Assembly: GCA_015485455.1 (NCBI GenBank)
Contig: WFTN01000518.1
Coordinates: 1 to 7,837 of the forward strand
Direction: 5' to 3'
DNA: 7,837 nt
DNA from: Planctomycetota bacterium
Lineage (GTDB): Bacteria > Planctomycetota > GCA-002687715 > DRQF01
Shown here: positions 1 through 6,716 of the stretch, piece by piece
How the letters are laid out: each line of letters begins with the position of its first letter
How positions within the stretch are numbered: position 1 is the first letter of the stretch
Position numbers and translations under genes: made by a program
The notes under the pieces: generated by a model
Database searches by the model: none
Seen by the model: the letters and a program-made list of their open reading frames with translations, nothing else
What the model was told of the DNA's origin: nothing

Positions 1-292
1 ATTGGATGGCAAAGAAGTTGCCGTCCGTTCCTGTCGCCGAAGCGAAATTCGCCGGGCCAATGAATGGCGAAGCCAATGTGGCAGGCAAGGTGGAAACACT
101 TTGCGTGACTCCCGTTCCTCCAGCCATTGTTACAGTGCCAAAGGAAGGCTCAGCCCTAAGCTCTAAAGCTTGTGAACCGCTGCCACCCCCACTACCTGAA
201 CCGCCACCACCGCAGGCTACGAAGCCCGTAGCTGCAATCATGACGATCAGTACTTTTGTCAACGAGTGCATCGCACGTTGAGTCTTGATCAT
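1..292 (-). CDS. N-terminal part of an unknown secreted lipoprotein (cut by window edge)
   Basis: The reading frame starts at the ATG at 292-290 and stays open to base 1, giving 97 visible residues. The first 27 residues form a type II signal peptide: a basic N-terminus (MIKTQR), a hydrophobic core (about residues 14-26) and the lipobox GFVAC with the acylated cysteine at residue 27. Glycine at +2, with no aspartate, fits outer-membrane sorting under the enterobacterial rule; that rule may not hold in this organism. A Gly/Ser linker follows (residues 28-40), then a Ser/Thr/Ala/Gly-rich segment with no family I recognise. GGAG lies 5 bases upstream of the ATG. An in-frame ATG at codon 8 is a less likely start because it loses the basic residues. 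The plus-strand frame over this region is Pro-rich only because it reads the Gly/Ser codons backwards. Function unknown; probably a surface or periplasmic protein. Confidence 0.85.
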   Translation of the reverse strand, partial: MIKTQRAMHSLTKVLIVMIAATGFVACGGGGSGSGGGSGSQALELRAEPSFGTVTMAGGTGVTQSVSTLPATLASPFIGPANFASATGTDGNFFAIQ

Positions 293-297
293 GTTTT

Positions 298-301
298 CTC
301 C
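298..301 (-). promoter_or_regulatory. Ribosome binding site of the lipoprotein gene
   Basis: On the minus strand GGAG is followed by AAAAC and then ATG. The 5-base spacing supports the start at 292. Confidence 0.6.
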
Positions 302-329
302 AACGAGAGCAAACGAAACTCTCTTCACC

Positions 330-375
330 AGTCTATGTTTTGTTGTTCAGCTTCTCTGAGCCAACAAGTCTATGT
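330..375. repeat. 9-bp direct repeat upstream of the lipoprotein gene
   Basis: AGTCTATGT occurs at 330-338 and again at 367-375, 37 bp apart start to start. Both copies lie 38-83 bp upstream of the lipoprotein start codon, where a promoter or operator would be expected. I found no convincing -35/-10 pair around them. A chance repeat is possible. Confidence 0.35.
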
Positions 376-465
376 CAGCAATTCGGCACTCAAGGTTGCT
401 CTGATACTTTCCCAATTGCTTCGTCAATCTACCAATTAGAACAGAAAAATGGCAGACGTTCTTAT

Positions 466-500
466 CCGGCTCGGGAATTCGATTTCGATCCCCTGCCCGG
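466..500. other. Stem-loop, function unknown
   Basis: The outer arms CCGG (466-469 and 497-500) can pair. Inside them, GGGA at 473-476 pairs with TCCC at 489-492 on the plus strand; on the minus strand the inner stem gains a fifth pair. There is no T-run on either side, so it is not a typical Rho-independent terminator. It lies between the protease stop and the lipoprotein start. Confidence 0.3.
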
Positions 501-508
501 CCCCATGC

Positions 509-520
509 TACAACGTTGTA
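509..520. promoter_or_regulatory. 12-bp perfect palindrome, possible operator
   Basis: TACAACGTTGTA reads the same on both strands. Perfect 12-bp palindromes in intergenic DNA are often binding sites for dimeric regulators. It lies about 217 bp upstream of the lipoprotein start and 131 bp past the protease stop, so its target is unclear. The regulator is unknown. Confidence 0.3.
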
Positions 521-650
521 ACGACTTAGGACACCACCTCCAGAATTCCGGGTGCCCATCAACGACCCAAGGAGAATCGGACCCATAAAACATAAAACAA
601 GTCACGAAGGATATAGAAGTGCCCTCTTGATGGGAATTAGGCTCCGCGCT

Positions 651-1388
651 TCACAAGGTGAAATGAAGCACAAGGTCATAAATGGCATGAGCGTAAACGC
701 ACACCGCCAGTCCCCGCATGAAGAATAGCTGGGCCAAAAGGAGACCAGCGACAAAGCGAAAGACCAAAAGAGGCCATTCCCAAGGGTCGCCGCCGGGCCC
801 AACATGATGATAGACAGCAAATGCCACCGCCGATGAAAGGACAGGAATCAGGAGAGTTGTTGAGGCAGAAACGAAAGCTCGCCCTTTCGATTCGCTTTCG
901 TCAAAAAAGGCGCAATAGGGATCCAACCCCAAGAGAAAAACGCAGCCACGCAACAGAATGAGTCGAAAAACGATCTCTTCGTAGACACCAGCCCCCACAT
1001 CCAACAACGCCCCGGAAGTAGAAAACGGCGCCAAGTATGGTCGTGCTACAAACAGAATTGCTGGCGAAAGGAGCAAGGCGTAAACCGTGCATTCCGCCAA
1101 GAATGGAGGAAAGTACCGCAGGATCGAACGGGACCTATGCAGGTAATAAGCCACAGCCCCAAGGAACAAAAGAAGTAAGCCACCATGAAAAACCTGAATA
1201 CCATGAGGGCCCAACCAAGTGAGTCCGTCCTTCAGCAACAAGTCGGCGGCGTTCCTATGAGGCTCATCAGTAATGATAAGCCCGATTTCGTAGACCACGA
1301 GCAAAGCAACAATCACAATGATGCTGAAGCTCTTGCTCCGCGTCCGCTGCAAATATTCTCGCAAAGATAAAGGGTGCGATTTTGCCAT
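651..1388 (-). CDS. CPBP-family intramembrane metalloprotease (Abi/CaaX-like)
   Basis: A 245-residue membrane protein with about six or seven hydrophobic segments. The three family motifs are present in order: EEIVFR (E137, E138, R142), FAVYH (F190, H194) and HAIYD (H234, D238). They match the EExxxR, FxxxH and HxxxD pattern of CPBP (Rce1/CaaX-like) glutamyl intramembrane proteases, so the active site looks intact. Bacterial members are implicated in bacteriocin self-immunity, regulated membrane proteolysis and peptide maturation; the substrate here is unknown. I chose the ATG at 1388. A TTG at 1421 would add 11 residues (three of them Cys), and neither start has a good Shine-Dalgarno. The gene is divergent from ruvB, and the context gives no clue to its substrate. 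No prenyltransferase or bacteriocin gene is visible nearby. Confidence 0.85.
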   Translation of the reverse strand: MAKSHPLSLREYLQRTRSKSFSIIVIVALLVVYEIGLIITDEPHRNAADLLLKDGLTWLGPHGIQVFHGGLLLLFLGAVAYYLHRSRSILRYFPPFLAECTVYALLLSPAILFVARPYLAPFSTSGALLDVGAGVYEEIVFRLILLRGCVFLLGLDPYCAFFDESESKGRAFVSASTTLLIPVLSSAVAFAVYHHVGPGGDPWEWPLLVFRFVAGLLLAQLFFMRGLAVCVYAHAIYDLVLHFTL

Positions 1389-1459
1389 AGGGCTGATCTT
1401 AGAACTGCAAGAGCAAAACAAAAGGACAAGATTTCATCTTCACTGACTCTATCGTTCTT

Positions 1460-1510
1460 GGGGACGCTCAACATCGAACCGGGACTCTTACAGCAAGGAA
1501 ACGCGTCCCC
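1460..1510. repeat. 8-bp perfect inverted repeat upstream of ruvB
   Basis: GGGGACGC at 1460-1467 and GCGTCCCC at 1503-1510 are perfect complements separated by 35 bases, and end 30 bp before the ruvB start. In RNA this would form a GC-rich closing stem. On the minus strand the arms resemble a tRNA acceptor stem, and GGTTCGATG lies inside. The 51-nt span is too short for a tRNA, the T-stem does not pair and no CCA follows. It could be a 5' leader structure, a two-site operator or a tRNA remnant. Confidence 0.4.
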
Positions 1511-1527
1511 TTACCCTCGTATTATGC

Positions 1528-1533
1528 AGGGAG
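1528..1533 (+). promoter_or_regulatory. Ribosome binding site of ruvB
   Basis: AGGGAG lies 7 bases before the GTG at 1541 and 10 bases before the ATG at 1544. The spacing slightly favours the GTG. Confidence 0.6.
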
Positions 1534-1540
1534 CCAGACT

Positions 1541-2641
1541 GTGATGCCAGGGTATCAGACAGACAGAAACCCCGAGAATTGGGAGCAGGACGTGGACGAA
1601 TCCACAAACATCTTTGAATCCGACGTCGAGCTCACTGAGATCCGATCAGAGTGGAGCCTTCGCCCCCGTTCTTTCGCCGAGTTCGTTGGCCAAGACAACG
1701 TCAAGAACAACTTGGAGATTTACATCAAGGCAGCGCGCATGCGCAAAGAGCCCCTCGATCATCTTTTGCTCTCTGGCTTACCGGGACTCGGTAAGACCAC
1801 ACTGGCTGACATTGTCGCTCGGGAAATGGACGCCAATATCCATACAACATCGGGCCCCGCATTGGACAAACCCGGGGACTTGGCGGGCATGCTGACGAAT
1901 CTTGAATCCGGCGACATTCTGTTCATTGACGAGATTCACCGACTCCCCGCTACAGTTGAAGAGTTTCTTTATTCAGCCATGGAAGACTTCAGCTTGGACA
2001 TCGTACTCGACAATGGACCCCGAGGGCGAAGTGTTCGCATCGGAATCGAGAAGTTTACTCTCATTGGTGCCACGACCCGAGAAGGCCTCCTCTCTGCCCC
2101 TTTTCGTGATCGCTTCGGTGTCCAAGAGAAATTAGAGGTCTACCCCCCCCACCAACTCGAACAGATTTGCCACCGGTCAAGTGTCCTGCTCAACGTCGAG
2201 TTAGACAACTCCGGTCTTAAGCTTCTTTCTCAACATGCTCGCGGCACACCAAGAATCGTCAACCGTTTTCTCCGTCGCGTTCGTGACTTGGCACAGGTGG
2301 AGGAACGCCCCATCGTCACAGCGGAAATAGCGAAGCGGGGGCTTACGATGGTGGGAGTCGACGACAACGGACTCCAACGGATTGACCGGCAAATTATGGA
2401 GACCATTGCTCTGGCGGGAGGACGTCCGGTCGGCCTCAAGACCATCGCCGTCACAGTTGGCGAAGACGACCGGACCGTTGAAGATGTCTACGAGCCTCAC
2501 CTGATCCGTTGTGGCTTTCTGCTGAAAACACCACGAGGCCGCTTGTTGACCGCTCCTGGATACAAAATCATCGGTCAACTTCCCCCTGGTGAGCAAGGTG
2601 ACGAACACAGGGCACCTGCGACGGATTCCCAGGATGCCTAA
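1541..2641 (+). CDS. ruvB: Holliday junction branch migration ATPase RuvB
   Basis: RuvB is the hexameric AAA+ motor that, loaded by RuvA, drives branch migration of Holliday junctions in recombinational repair. The 366 residues contain the N-terminal SLRP..FAEFVGQ motif (39-51), Walker A GLPGLGKT (79-86), Walker B ILFIDEIH (126-133), sensor 1 GATTR (176-180), the arginine-finger segment RDRFG (189-193), sensor 2 around RGTPRI (234-239), and the C-terminal winged helix with EDVYEPHLI and TPRGR. It is slightly longer than the usual 335-345 residues, with an acidic N-terminal extension of about 25 residues and a short charged tail. Some family positions differ (GLPGLGKT instead of GPPGLGKT; NGPRGRS where GPAARS is usual), but no key catalytic residue is lost. 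The start is GTG (1541), with ATG (1544) nearly equivalent. An 8-C run (2143-2150) lies within the gene. No ruvA or ruvC is adjacent. Confidence 0.97.
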   Translation: MMPGYQTDRNPENWEQDVDESTNIFESDVELTEIRSEWSLRPRSFAEFVGQDNVKNNLEIYIKAARMRKEPLDHLLLSGLPGLGKTTLADIVAREMDANIHTTSGPALDKPGDLAGMLTNLESGDILFIDEIHRLPATVEEFLYSAMEDFSLDIVLDNGPRGRSVRIGIEKFTLIGATTREGLLSAPFRDRFGVQEKLEVYPPHQLEQICHRSSVLLNVELDNSGLKLLSQHARGTPRIVNRFLRRVRDLAQVEERPIVTAEIAKRGLTMVGVDDNGLQRIDRQIMETIALAGGRPVGLKTIAVTVGEDDRTVEDVYEPHLIRCGFLLKTPRGRLLTAPGYKIIGQLPPGEQGDEHRAPATDSQDA

Positions 2642-3824
2642 GACTCTGTTTAGGTCTCGTTTCATCCTCGTTTGCGGCGTCATTCTTGCAAGTATTTTCC
2701 TCGTCATTGAGTTCAGCAGCAAAGCCCCCTCGACACCAAGCATCAATCTTCCCACCTTGGATATTGAAGGTCCAACCCAAGAGATACGCGTCTTACTCCG
2801 AAGTCACGGAGCACCACCGTGGATCTTAAGAAGTGAATCCCCCATTGTCTTTGCCAACAAACAGCATCAATCCAAAGCTCAAAAGGAATGGACGATCCAT
2901 CGCCGTGGACACACCCTCACTCTCAATGGGCGACCATGGATTGGAAGCGCGACGATGAGCCGAGAGCAAAAGTTTCTCTTGAACGGAAAACAGCTCCATG
3001 GTCGGCTTCGCTTCTATCCAACGTCACTAGTAAAACGACCAGTTCTCTTCGTCCCTCTCCCTCGTTACTTGTCCCAAGTCTTGCCAGGAGAAATGCCTCT
3101 GTCCTATCCTCCCCAGGCCTTGGAGGCTCAGGTTATCGCGTCAAGGAGCTATGCTCTCGTGAAAATGAGGAGACGCGTGAGGAAATTGTGGGACCTTACG
3201 GATGGAGAAACATCTCAGATGTTTCAATCCATAGGAAAAAACAACTCCTTGGCCCAAGAGATTGTGAAGAAAACCGAAGGCATCGTGCTCACTGTCGACA
3301 AAAGCGTCCTTCCGGCTTACTTCAGCGCCAATTGTGGCGGCCACACCCGTAGCAACCAAGAGGCCTTCGGAGAGTCCCCATTGGATCCCCTCAAAGGAGT
3401 CCTCTGCCAACACTGTTCCTGGTCGAAAGACTACAGATGGTCAACGCGCATCTCATCCCAAGAACTCAGTCGCATAACAGAAATCGCCCTCCCCCAGATC
3501 AAATCCGTGGCCATATCCAAGGGACCCGGTTCTGGATACACCAATACCATCCGGCTAAGAACGGATTCTGGAACCACAAAAATCTCACCGAAGAGATTTC
3601 GAGCGCGTTTGGGCAATCGCCGAATCAAGAGTGACTGGGTCACAGGCATCGACTTAGGCCAAAATTCCCTTGTGATTGGAGGCCGTGGCTTTGGTCATGG
3701 CGTTGGTCTTTGCCAGAATGGCGCCAGTGGCATGGCCCGTCATGGCCACAGCGCTTTTGAAATCTTGAATCACTACTATCCTGGCGCGAGAATTCGCCAG
3801 GTACGAAAGACAATCACCCCATGA
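2634..3824 (+). CDS. SpoIID/LytB-domain cell-wall protein with N-terminal membrane anchor
   Basis: The protein has 396 residues from the ATG at 2634, which overlaps the ruvB stop by 8 bases. An earlier in-frame GTG at 2589 would put 15 extra residues before the membrane segment and is less likely. Residues 9-26 form an uncleaved signal-anchor, placing the rest outside the cytoplasmic membrane. The SpoIID domain covers about 145-390: VLPGEMPLSYPPQALEAQ (E153 matches the catalytic Glu of SpoIID), IASRSYAL, ANCGGHTRS (C234, H237), CQHC (C258, C261), and the hallmark GRGFGHGVGLCQNGASGMA near 350-368 followed by EILNHYYPGA. SpoIID of Bacillus is a lytic transglycosylase acting on glycan stripped of stem peptides by the amidase SpoIIP; LytB is an amidase enhancer. 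In a non-sporulating Gram-negative this would be a general or division-linked peptidoglycan enzyme (inference). The ribosome site is weak, so translation is probably coupled to ruvB. Confidence 0.88.
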   Translation: MPKTLFRSRFILVCGVILASIFLVIEFSSKAPSTPSINLPTLDIEGPTQEIRVLLRSHGAPPWILRSESPIVFANKQHQSKAQKEWTIHRRGHTLTLNGRPWIGSATMSREQKFLLNGKQLHGRLRFYPTSLVKRPVLFVPLPRYLSQVLPGEMPLSYPPQALEAQVIASRSYALVKMRRRVRKLWDLTDGETSQMFQSIGKNNSLAQEIVKKTEGIVLTVDKSVLPAYFSANCGGHTRSNQEAFGESPLDPLKGVLCQHCSWSKDYRWSTRISSQELSRITEIALPQIKSVAISKGPGSGYTNTIRLRTDSGTTKISPKRFRARLGNRRIKSDWVTGIDLGQNSLVIGGRGFGHGVGLCQNGASGMARHGHSAFEILNHYYPGARIRQVRKTITP

Positions 3825-4954
3825 GCCCCAATGGTGTTTTCAGCTTCCAAGAGCTTCATCGCGCCCCAGAGACCTTAGCCCGATGTGGCAAAGTCACAAC
3901 GAAACACGGTTCTTTTTCAACCCCTGCATTCATGCCTGTGGGAACCCAAGCCACGGTCAAAGGCCTCCTGCCTGAGCAAGTAGCTGACACGGGAGCCGAG
4001 ATCATCTTGGCCAACACCTATCACCTTCACCTCCGCCCTGGAGAAGCCACTGTCAAAGAATTGGGGGGGCTGCACACCTTCATGAATTGGCAAGGGCCGA
4101 TTTTAACCGACAGCGGCGGATTTCAAGTTTGGTCCCTCAGTGATTTGCGTTCTATCGATGATGGCGGCGTGTCCTTCAAGAGCCACTTGGATGGCAGCAA
4201 CTTGCGCCTCGATCCGAAGATCGCCATGCAGATCCAAACGGACTTAGGCTCTGATATTATCATGAGCTTTGACGAATGCATGGACTACCCCATCGAAAGG
4301 AAGGCGGCTGAAGAAAGCCTGCAACGCACCCATGCTTGGGAAGAAAAAACCCTCGCCTACCACCCTCGGGATGGACGGGCCTTGTTTGCCATCATTCAAG
4401 GGGGCGTGTTTGAAGAGCTAAGAAAACAAAGCGCAGAATTTCTCTTAGGCTTACCCTTTGACGGCTATGCCATGGGTGGTCTCTTCATCGGTGAAATACG
4501 AGATGATTCCATGGCCATGTTGGAGCTTGTCGGCCAAATGATCCCCCCAGGCTTTCCACGCTATGTCATGGGAGTTGGCACTCCTTTAGAGATTCTCGAC
4601 TGTGTAGCCCGGGGCTGGGACATGTTCGATTGTGTTTTACCCACGAGAAACGGTCGCCACGGTACGGCCATGACCATGTCAGGGCCAATCAACCTAAAAA
4701 ACGCCCGCTTCAAAGCTGACCAAGCCCCCATCGAAGAAGGATGTTCATGCTTGGCTTGCGCCTCATACTCTCGTGCATACTTACGCCATCTCGTCGTTGC
4801 CAAAGAAGTCTTGGCCCTCACCCTCATTTCTCATCACAACCTGAGCTTCATGCAGCGTCTCATGAAACAATGCCGCGATGCAATTCAAGGTGGTACATTC
4901 CTTCAATTCAGAAATAGCATGGCAGAATTCTGGACCAGAAAGCCCAGCAAGTAA
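3821..4954 (+). CDS. tgt: Queuine/preQ1 tRNA-ribosyltransferase (tRNA-guanine transglycosylase)
   Basis: Tgt swaps guanine 34 in the anticodon of tRNA-Asp, -Asn, -His and -Tyr for preQ1 (queuine in some organisms), a step of queuosine formation. At 377 residues it has normal bacterial length. Visible motifs are LTDSGGFQ (D97), MSFDEC (D151), IIQGG (191-195), the nucleophile segment MFDCVLPTRNGRHG (D270), and a zinc site of C308, C310, C313 and H339 (CSCLAC...HHN). The loop that reads GGLAVGE or GGLSVGE in most bacterial enzymes I know is GGLFIGE here (219-225), altering two substrate-pocket positions. The start ATG overlaps the SpoIID stop as ATGA, with no strong ribosome site, indicating translational coupling. 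queA, often beside tgt, is missing, and cstA follows in the opposite direction instead of yajC. A 7-G run lies at 4063-4069. Confidence 0.97.
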   Translation: MSPNGVFSFQELHRAPETLARCGKVTTKHGSFSTPAFMPVGTQATVKGLLPEQVADTGAEIILANTYHLHLRPGEATVKELGGLHTFMNWQGPILTDSGGFQVWSLSDLRSIDDGGVSFKSHLDGSNLRLDPKIAMQIQTDLGSDIIMSFDECMDYPIERKAAEESLQRTHAWEEKTLAYHPRDGRALFAIIQGGVFEELRKQSAEFLLGLPFDGYAMGGLFIGEIRDDSMAMLELVGQMIPPGFPRYVMGVGTPLEILDCVARGWDMFDCVLPTRNGRHGTAMTMSGPINLKNARFKADQAPIEEGCSCLACASYSRAYLRHLVVAKEVLALTLISHHNLSFMQRLMKQCRDAIQGGTFLQFRNSMAEFWTRKPSK

Positions 4955-4967
4955 GAGAATCCAGCCC

Positions 4968-6707
4968 TCAGTCGTCCTCAGAGAATACTTGGAGCGACTC
5001 TTGGGTTTCCTTTGAACGAACAGTTTTGAGAAACAAAGGACATGCCTCTCCAATTAACCAGATGGTGAGGAAGACCAAGAGTATGGCGACGACTATGAGA
5101 GGTATTTCAAGAGGTTGATTCTCAGTGCTTGCAAAAGTGAATCCGTTGGTAAAACTCTTCAAATTGAGAAACATCGCCACAATGGTCGTGACCAACATGA
5201 AAACCATGGGTAGCCCAGTAAACCAGGGGTTTCGCCCCCGCTTCATGAGATAGAGAGTTGCCACCATCAAAGCCAGCCCTGCCAGCAGCTGATTGACTGT
5301 GCCAAAAATCCGCCAAAGGGACTGTCCAGCCGGTCGGCCATTGATCTCATAAAAAGCAAAGAATGCGATAGCAAGAACAGCAAGGAAGCTAGCCACATAG
5401 CGATTGCCCAACTGTGGCAAACCGACAGAAGCGCCAATCTCCTCGACATTATAGCGCAACAAACGAGTGGCCGAGTCCAATGTCGTGAGAGCAAACGACA
5501 CCACCACGACGGCAATAAACCCTTGGGCCAAGGCCAAGGGGATCCCCAGATTCTCAATAAACCAAGCGGACCCGTCGATAAAGCGCGACATCTTTGCCCC
5601 GAGCCCAGATGCGGCCTGCCAACCATGATAATGATCTTGGGCCCAAACTTGGCTCGCACTTCTTGCCCCCAAAGAACTCATCCCTGCAGTCGTTGCTAGG
5701 ACCGCCAACAGCCCAAGAAGAGACTCCCCCAACATCCCTCCATAGCCGACGAAGCGCGCATCCGTTTCACGATTGAGTTGTTTCGCTGTAGTTCCAGAAC
5801 TCACCAAGGAATGAAATCCGGAAGCTGCGCCACAAGCAATCGTGATAAAAACGAAAGGATAGAAAGGCGGCGCGCCCTCAGGATTCGGATTGAAGACTGG
5901 GGCGGCAAATTCGGGAGCAGCAATAAAGAACCCTGCGAAGCACAAGATCAGACCCAAGTATAGCAAAAGAGAATTCAAAAAATCTCTCGGCTGCAACAAA
6001 GACCAAACGGGAAGAACACTGGCCAAGAAAGCGTAGCTCAGCAAGACCCATTTCCATCCGGTGGGATTGGCCCAATGAATCGGAAATTCTGCCCCAGCCC
6101 AAACCAAGAGTATCTGAATGAGAAAGCCGACGATGGTCATGGGCCCCAAAGCGAATCCACGGCGATGAAAGAGAAAACCAATGATGGCTGCAACAATCAT
6201 GAGACCGCCACAAGGAAGAACAGCACTCCCATATTTCGTCGAAAACAAAGAGGCGATCACCAAAGTGAAGACCCCCATTGCTAAAGATACGCCGAAGAAA
6301 ATGATGGCTAGGAACAAAGCCTTGGCTCTTTTCCCCACCACTCCCTCTGCCACCTTGCCAATGGACTGCCCTTTCGCTCGAATCGAAATCACCAAGGCCG
6401 AAAAATCGTGAACGCAACCGATTGATACAGCTCCCAATACAACCCAAATCATCGCCGGTGCCCATCCCCAAATGACGGCAATGGCTGGCCCCAGCATGGG
6501 CGAAAGACCGGTGATCGAAGCAAAATGATGGCCAAAGAGGACATAACGATTCGTCGGCAAATAGTCGTCATCATTGCGCAAGGTGTGAGCCGGTGTCAAC
6601 ACGGCGTCATTCAGTCCATAAATTTTCTCAGCCAAGAATTTGGAATAAAATCGATAGGCGAGAAAATACGCCACGAAACAACATAAGACGGGCCACACTG
6701 CCGACAT
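4968..6707 (-). CDS. cstA: CstA-family carbon starvation transporter (short form)
   Basis: An inner-membrane transporter of 579 residues with about fifteen hydrophobic segments. Family signatures are clear: FGHHFASITGLSPMLGP (58-74), the VHD motif (99-101), LLQPRDFLNS (237-246), CGAASGFHSLVSSGTT (292-307) and ETDARFVGYGGML (314-326). E. coli CstA (701 residues) and its paralogue BtsT act in pyruvate uptake; Campylobacter CstA is linked to peptide uptake. Which applies here cannot be read from sequence. At 579 residues it is about 120 shorter than the E. coli protein, fitting the compact family members. The frame is open back to 6809, but those 34 residues do not look transmembrane and overlap the upstream terminator; the ATG at 6707 has GGGGAG nine bases upstream and starts just before the first membrane segment. 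It converges on tgt with a 13-bp gap and no visible terminator between. I see no cognate sensor kinase nearby. Confidence 0.94.
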   Translation of the reverse strand: MSAVWPVLCCFVAYFLAYRFYSKFLAEKIYGLNDAVLTPAHTLRNDDDYLPTNRYVLFGHHFASITGLSPMLGPAIAVIWGWAPAMIWVVLGAVSIGCVHDFSALVISIRAKGQSIGKVAEGVVGKRAKALFLAIIFFGVSLAMGVFTLVIASLFSTKYGSAVLPCGGLMIVAAIIGFLFHRRGFALGPMTIVGFLIQILLVWAGAEFPIHWANPTGWKWVLLSYAFLASVLPVWSLLQPRDFLNSLLLYLGLILCFAGFFIAAPEFAAPVFNPNPEGAPPFYPFVFITIACGAASGFHSLVSSGTTAKQLNRETDARFVGYGGMLGESLLGLLAVLATTAGMSSLGARSASQVWAQDHYHGWQAASGLGAKMSRFIDGSAWFIENLGIPLALAQGFIAVVVVSFALTTLDSATRLLRYNVEEIGASVGLPQLGNRYVASFLAVLAIAFFAFYEINGRPAGQSLWRIFGTVNQLLAGLALMVATLYLMKRGRNPWFTGLPMVFMLVTTIVAMFLNLKSFTNGFTFASTENQPLEIPLIVVAILLVFLTIWLIGEACPLFLKTVRSKETQESLQVFSEDD

Positions 6708-6716
6708 GAAACGGTT

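Larger units (their letters stand above)
293..650. other. 358-bp gene-free stretch
   Basis: No convincing gene lies between the lipoprotein start and the CPBP protease stop. Two overlapping frames of about 80 codons exist on opposite strands (340-588 plus, 347-586 minus). Neither has a Shine-Dalgarno sequence or a recognisable family pattern. The stretch holds a 9-bp direct repeat, a stem-loop at 466-500, a 12-bp palindrome at 509-520 and a 7-bp inverted repeat (GGAATTC at 474-480, GAATTCC at 543-549). I could not fit a tRNA, tmRNA, SRP RNA or known riboswitch. It must contain the lipoprotein promoter and the 3' end of the protease transcript. It may also hold a structured RNA. Confidence 0.5.
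1389..1540. promoter_or_regulatory. Divergent intergenic region between the CPBP gene and ruvB
   Basis: This 152-bp gap must supply promoters for both directions, unless ruvB is read from elsewhere. A TATTAT hexamer at 1520-1525 is one mismatch from the -10 consensus. It has no matching -35 element and would place the transcript start almost in the ruvB ribosome site, so I do not call it a promoter. The main structure is the inverted repeat at 1460-1510. Confidence 0.5.

Noticed and set aside
6..281. Plus-strand Pro-rich reading frame
   Set aside because: It is the reverse reading of the Gly/Ser linker and signal peptide of the minus-strand lipoprotein, and has no ribosome site.
460..500. 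tRNA-like T-loop sequence (ATTCGATTTCGAT)
   Set aside because: No acceptor, D or anticodon arm could be fitted on either strand.
340..588. Two overlapping frames of about 80 codons on opposite strands
   Set aside because: No Shine-Dalgarno, no recognisable family, and each overlaps the other; more likely non-coding.
1520..1525. TATTAT as the -10 box of ruvB
   Set aside because: No suitable -35 element, and the transcript would begin at about the ribosome binding site.
1524..1544. Six-codon leader peptide (ATG CAG GGA GCC AGA CTG TGA) overlapping the ruvB start
   Set aside because: It has no ribosome site of its own and no repeated codon typical of attenuation; probably chance.
2201..2755. 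184-codon minus-strand frame opposite ruvB
   Set aside because: The plus strand encodes well-conserved RuvB here; the antisense frame has no family pattern.
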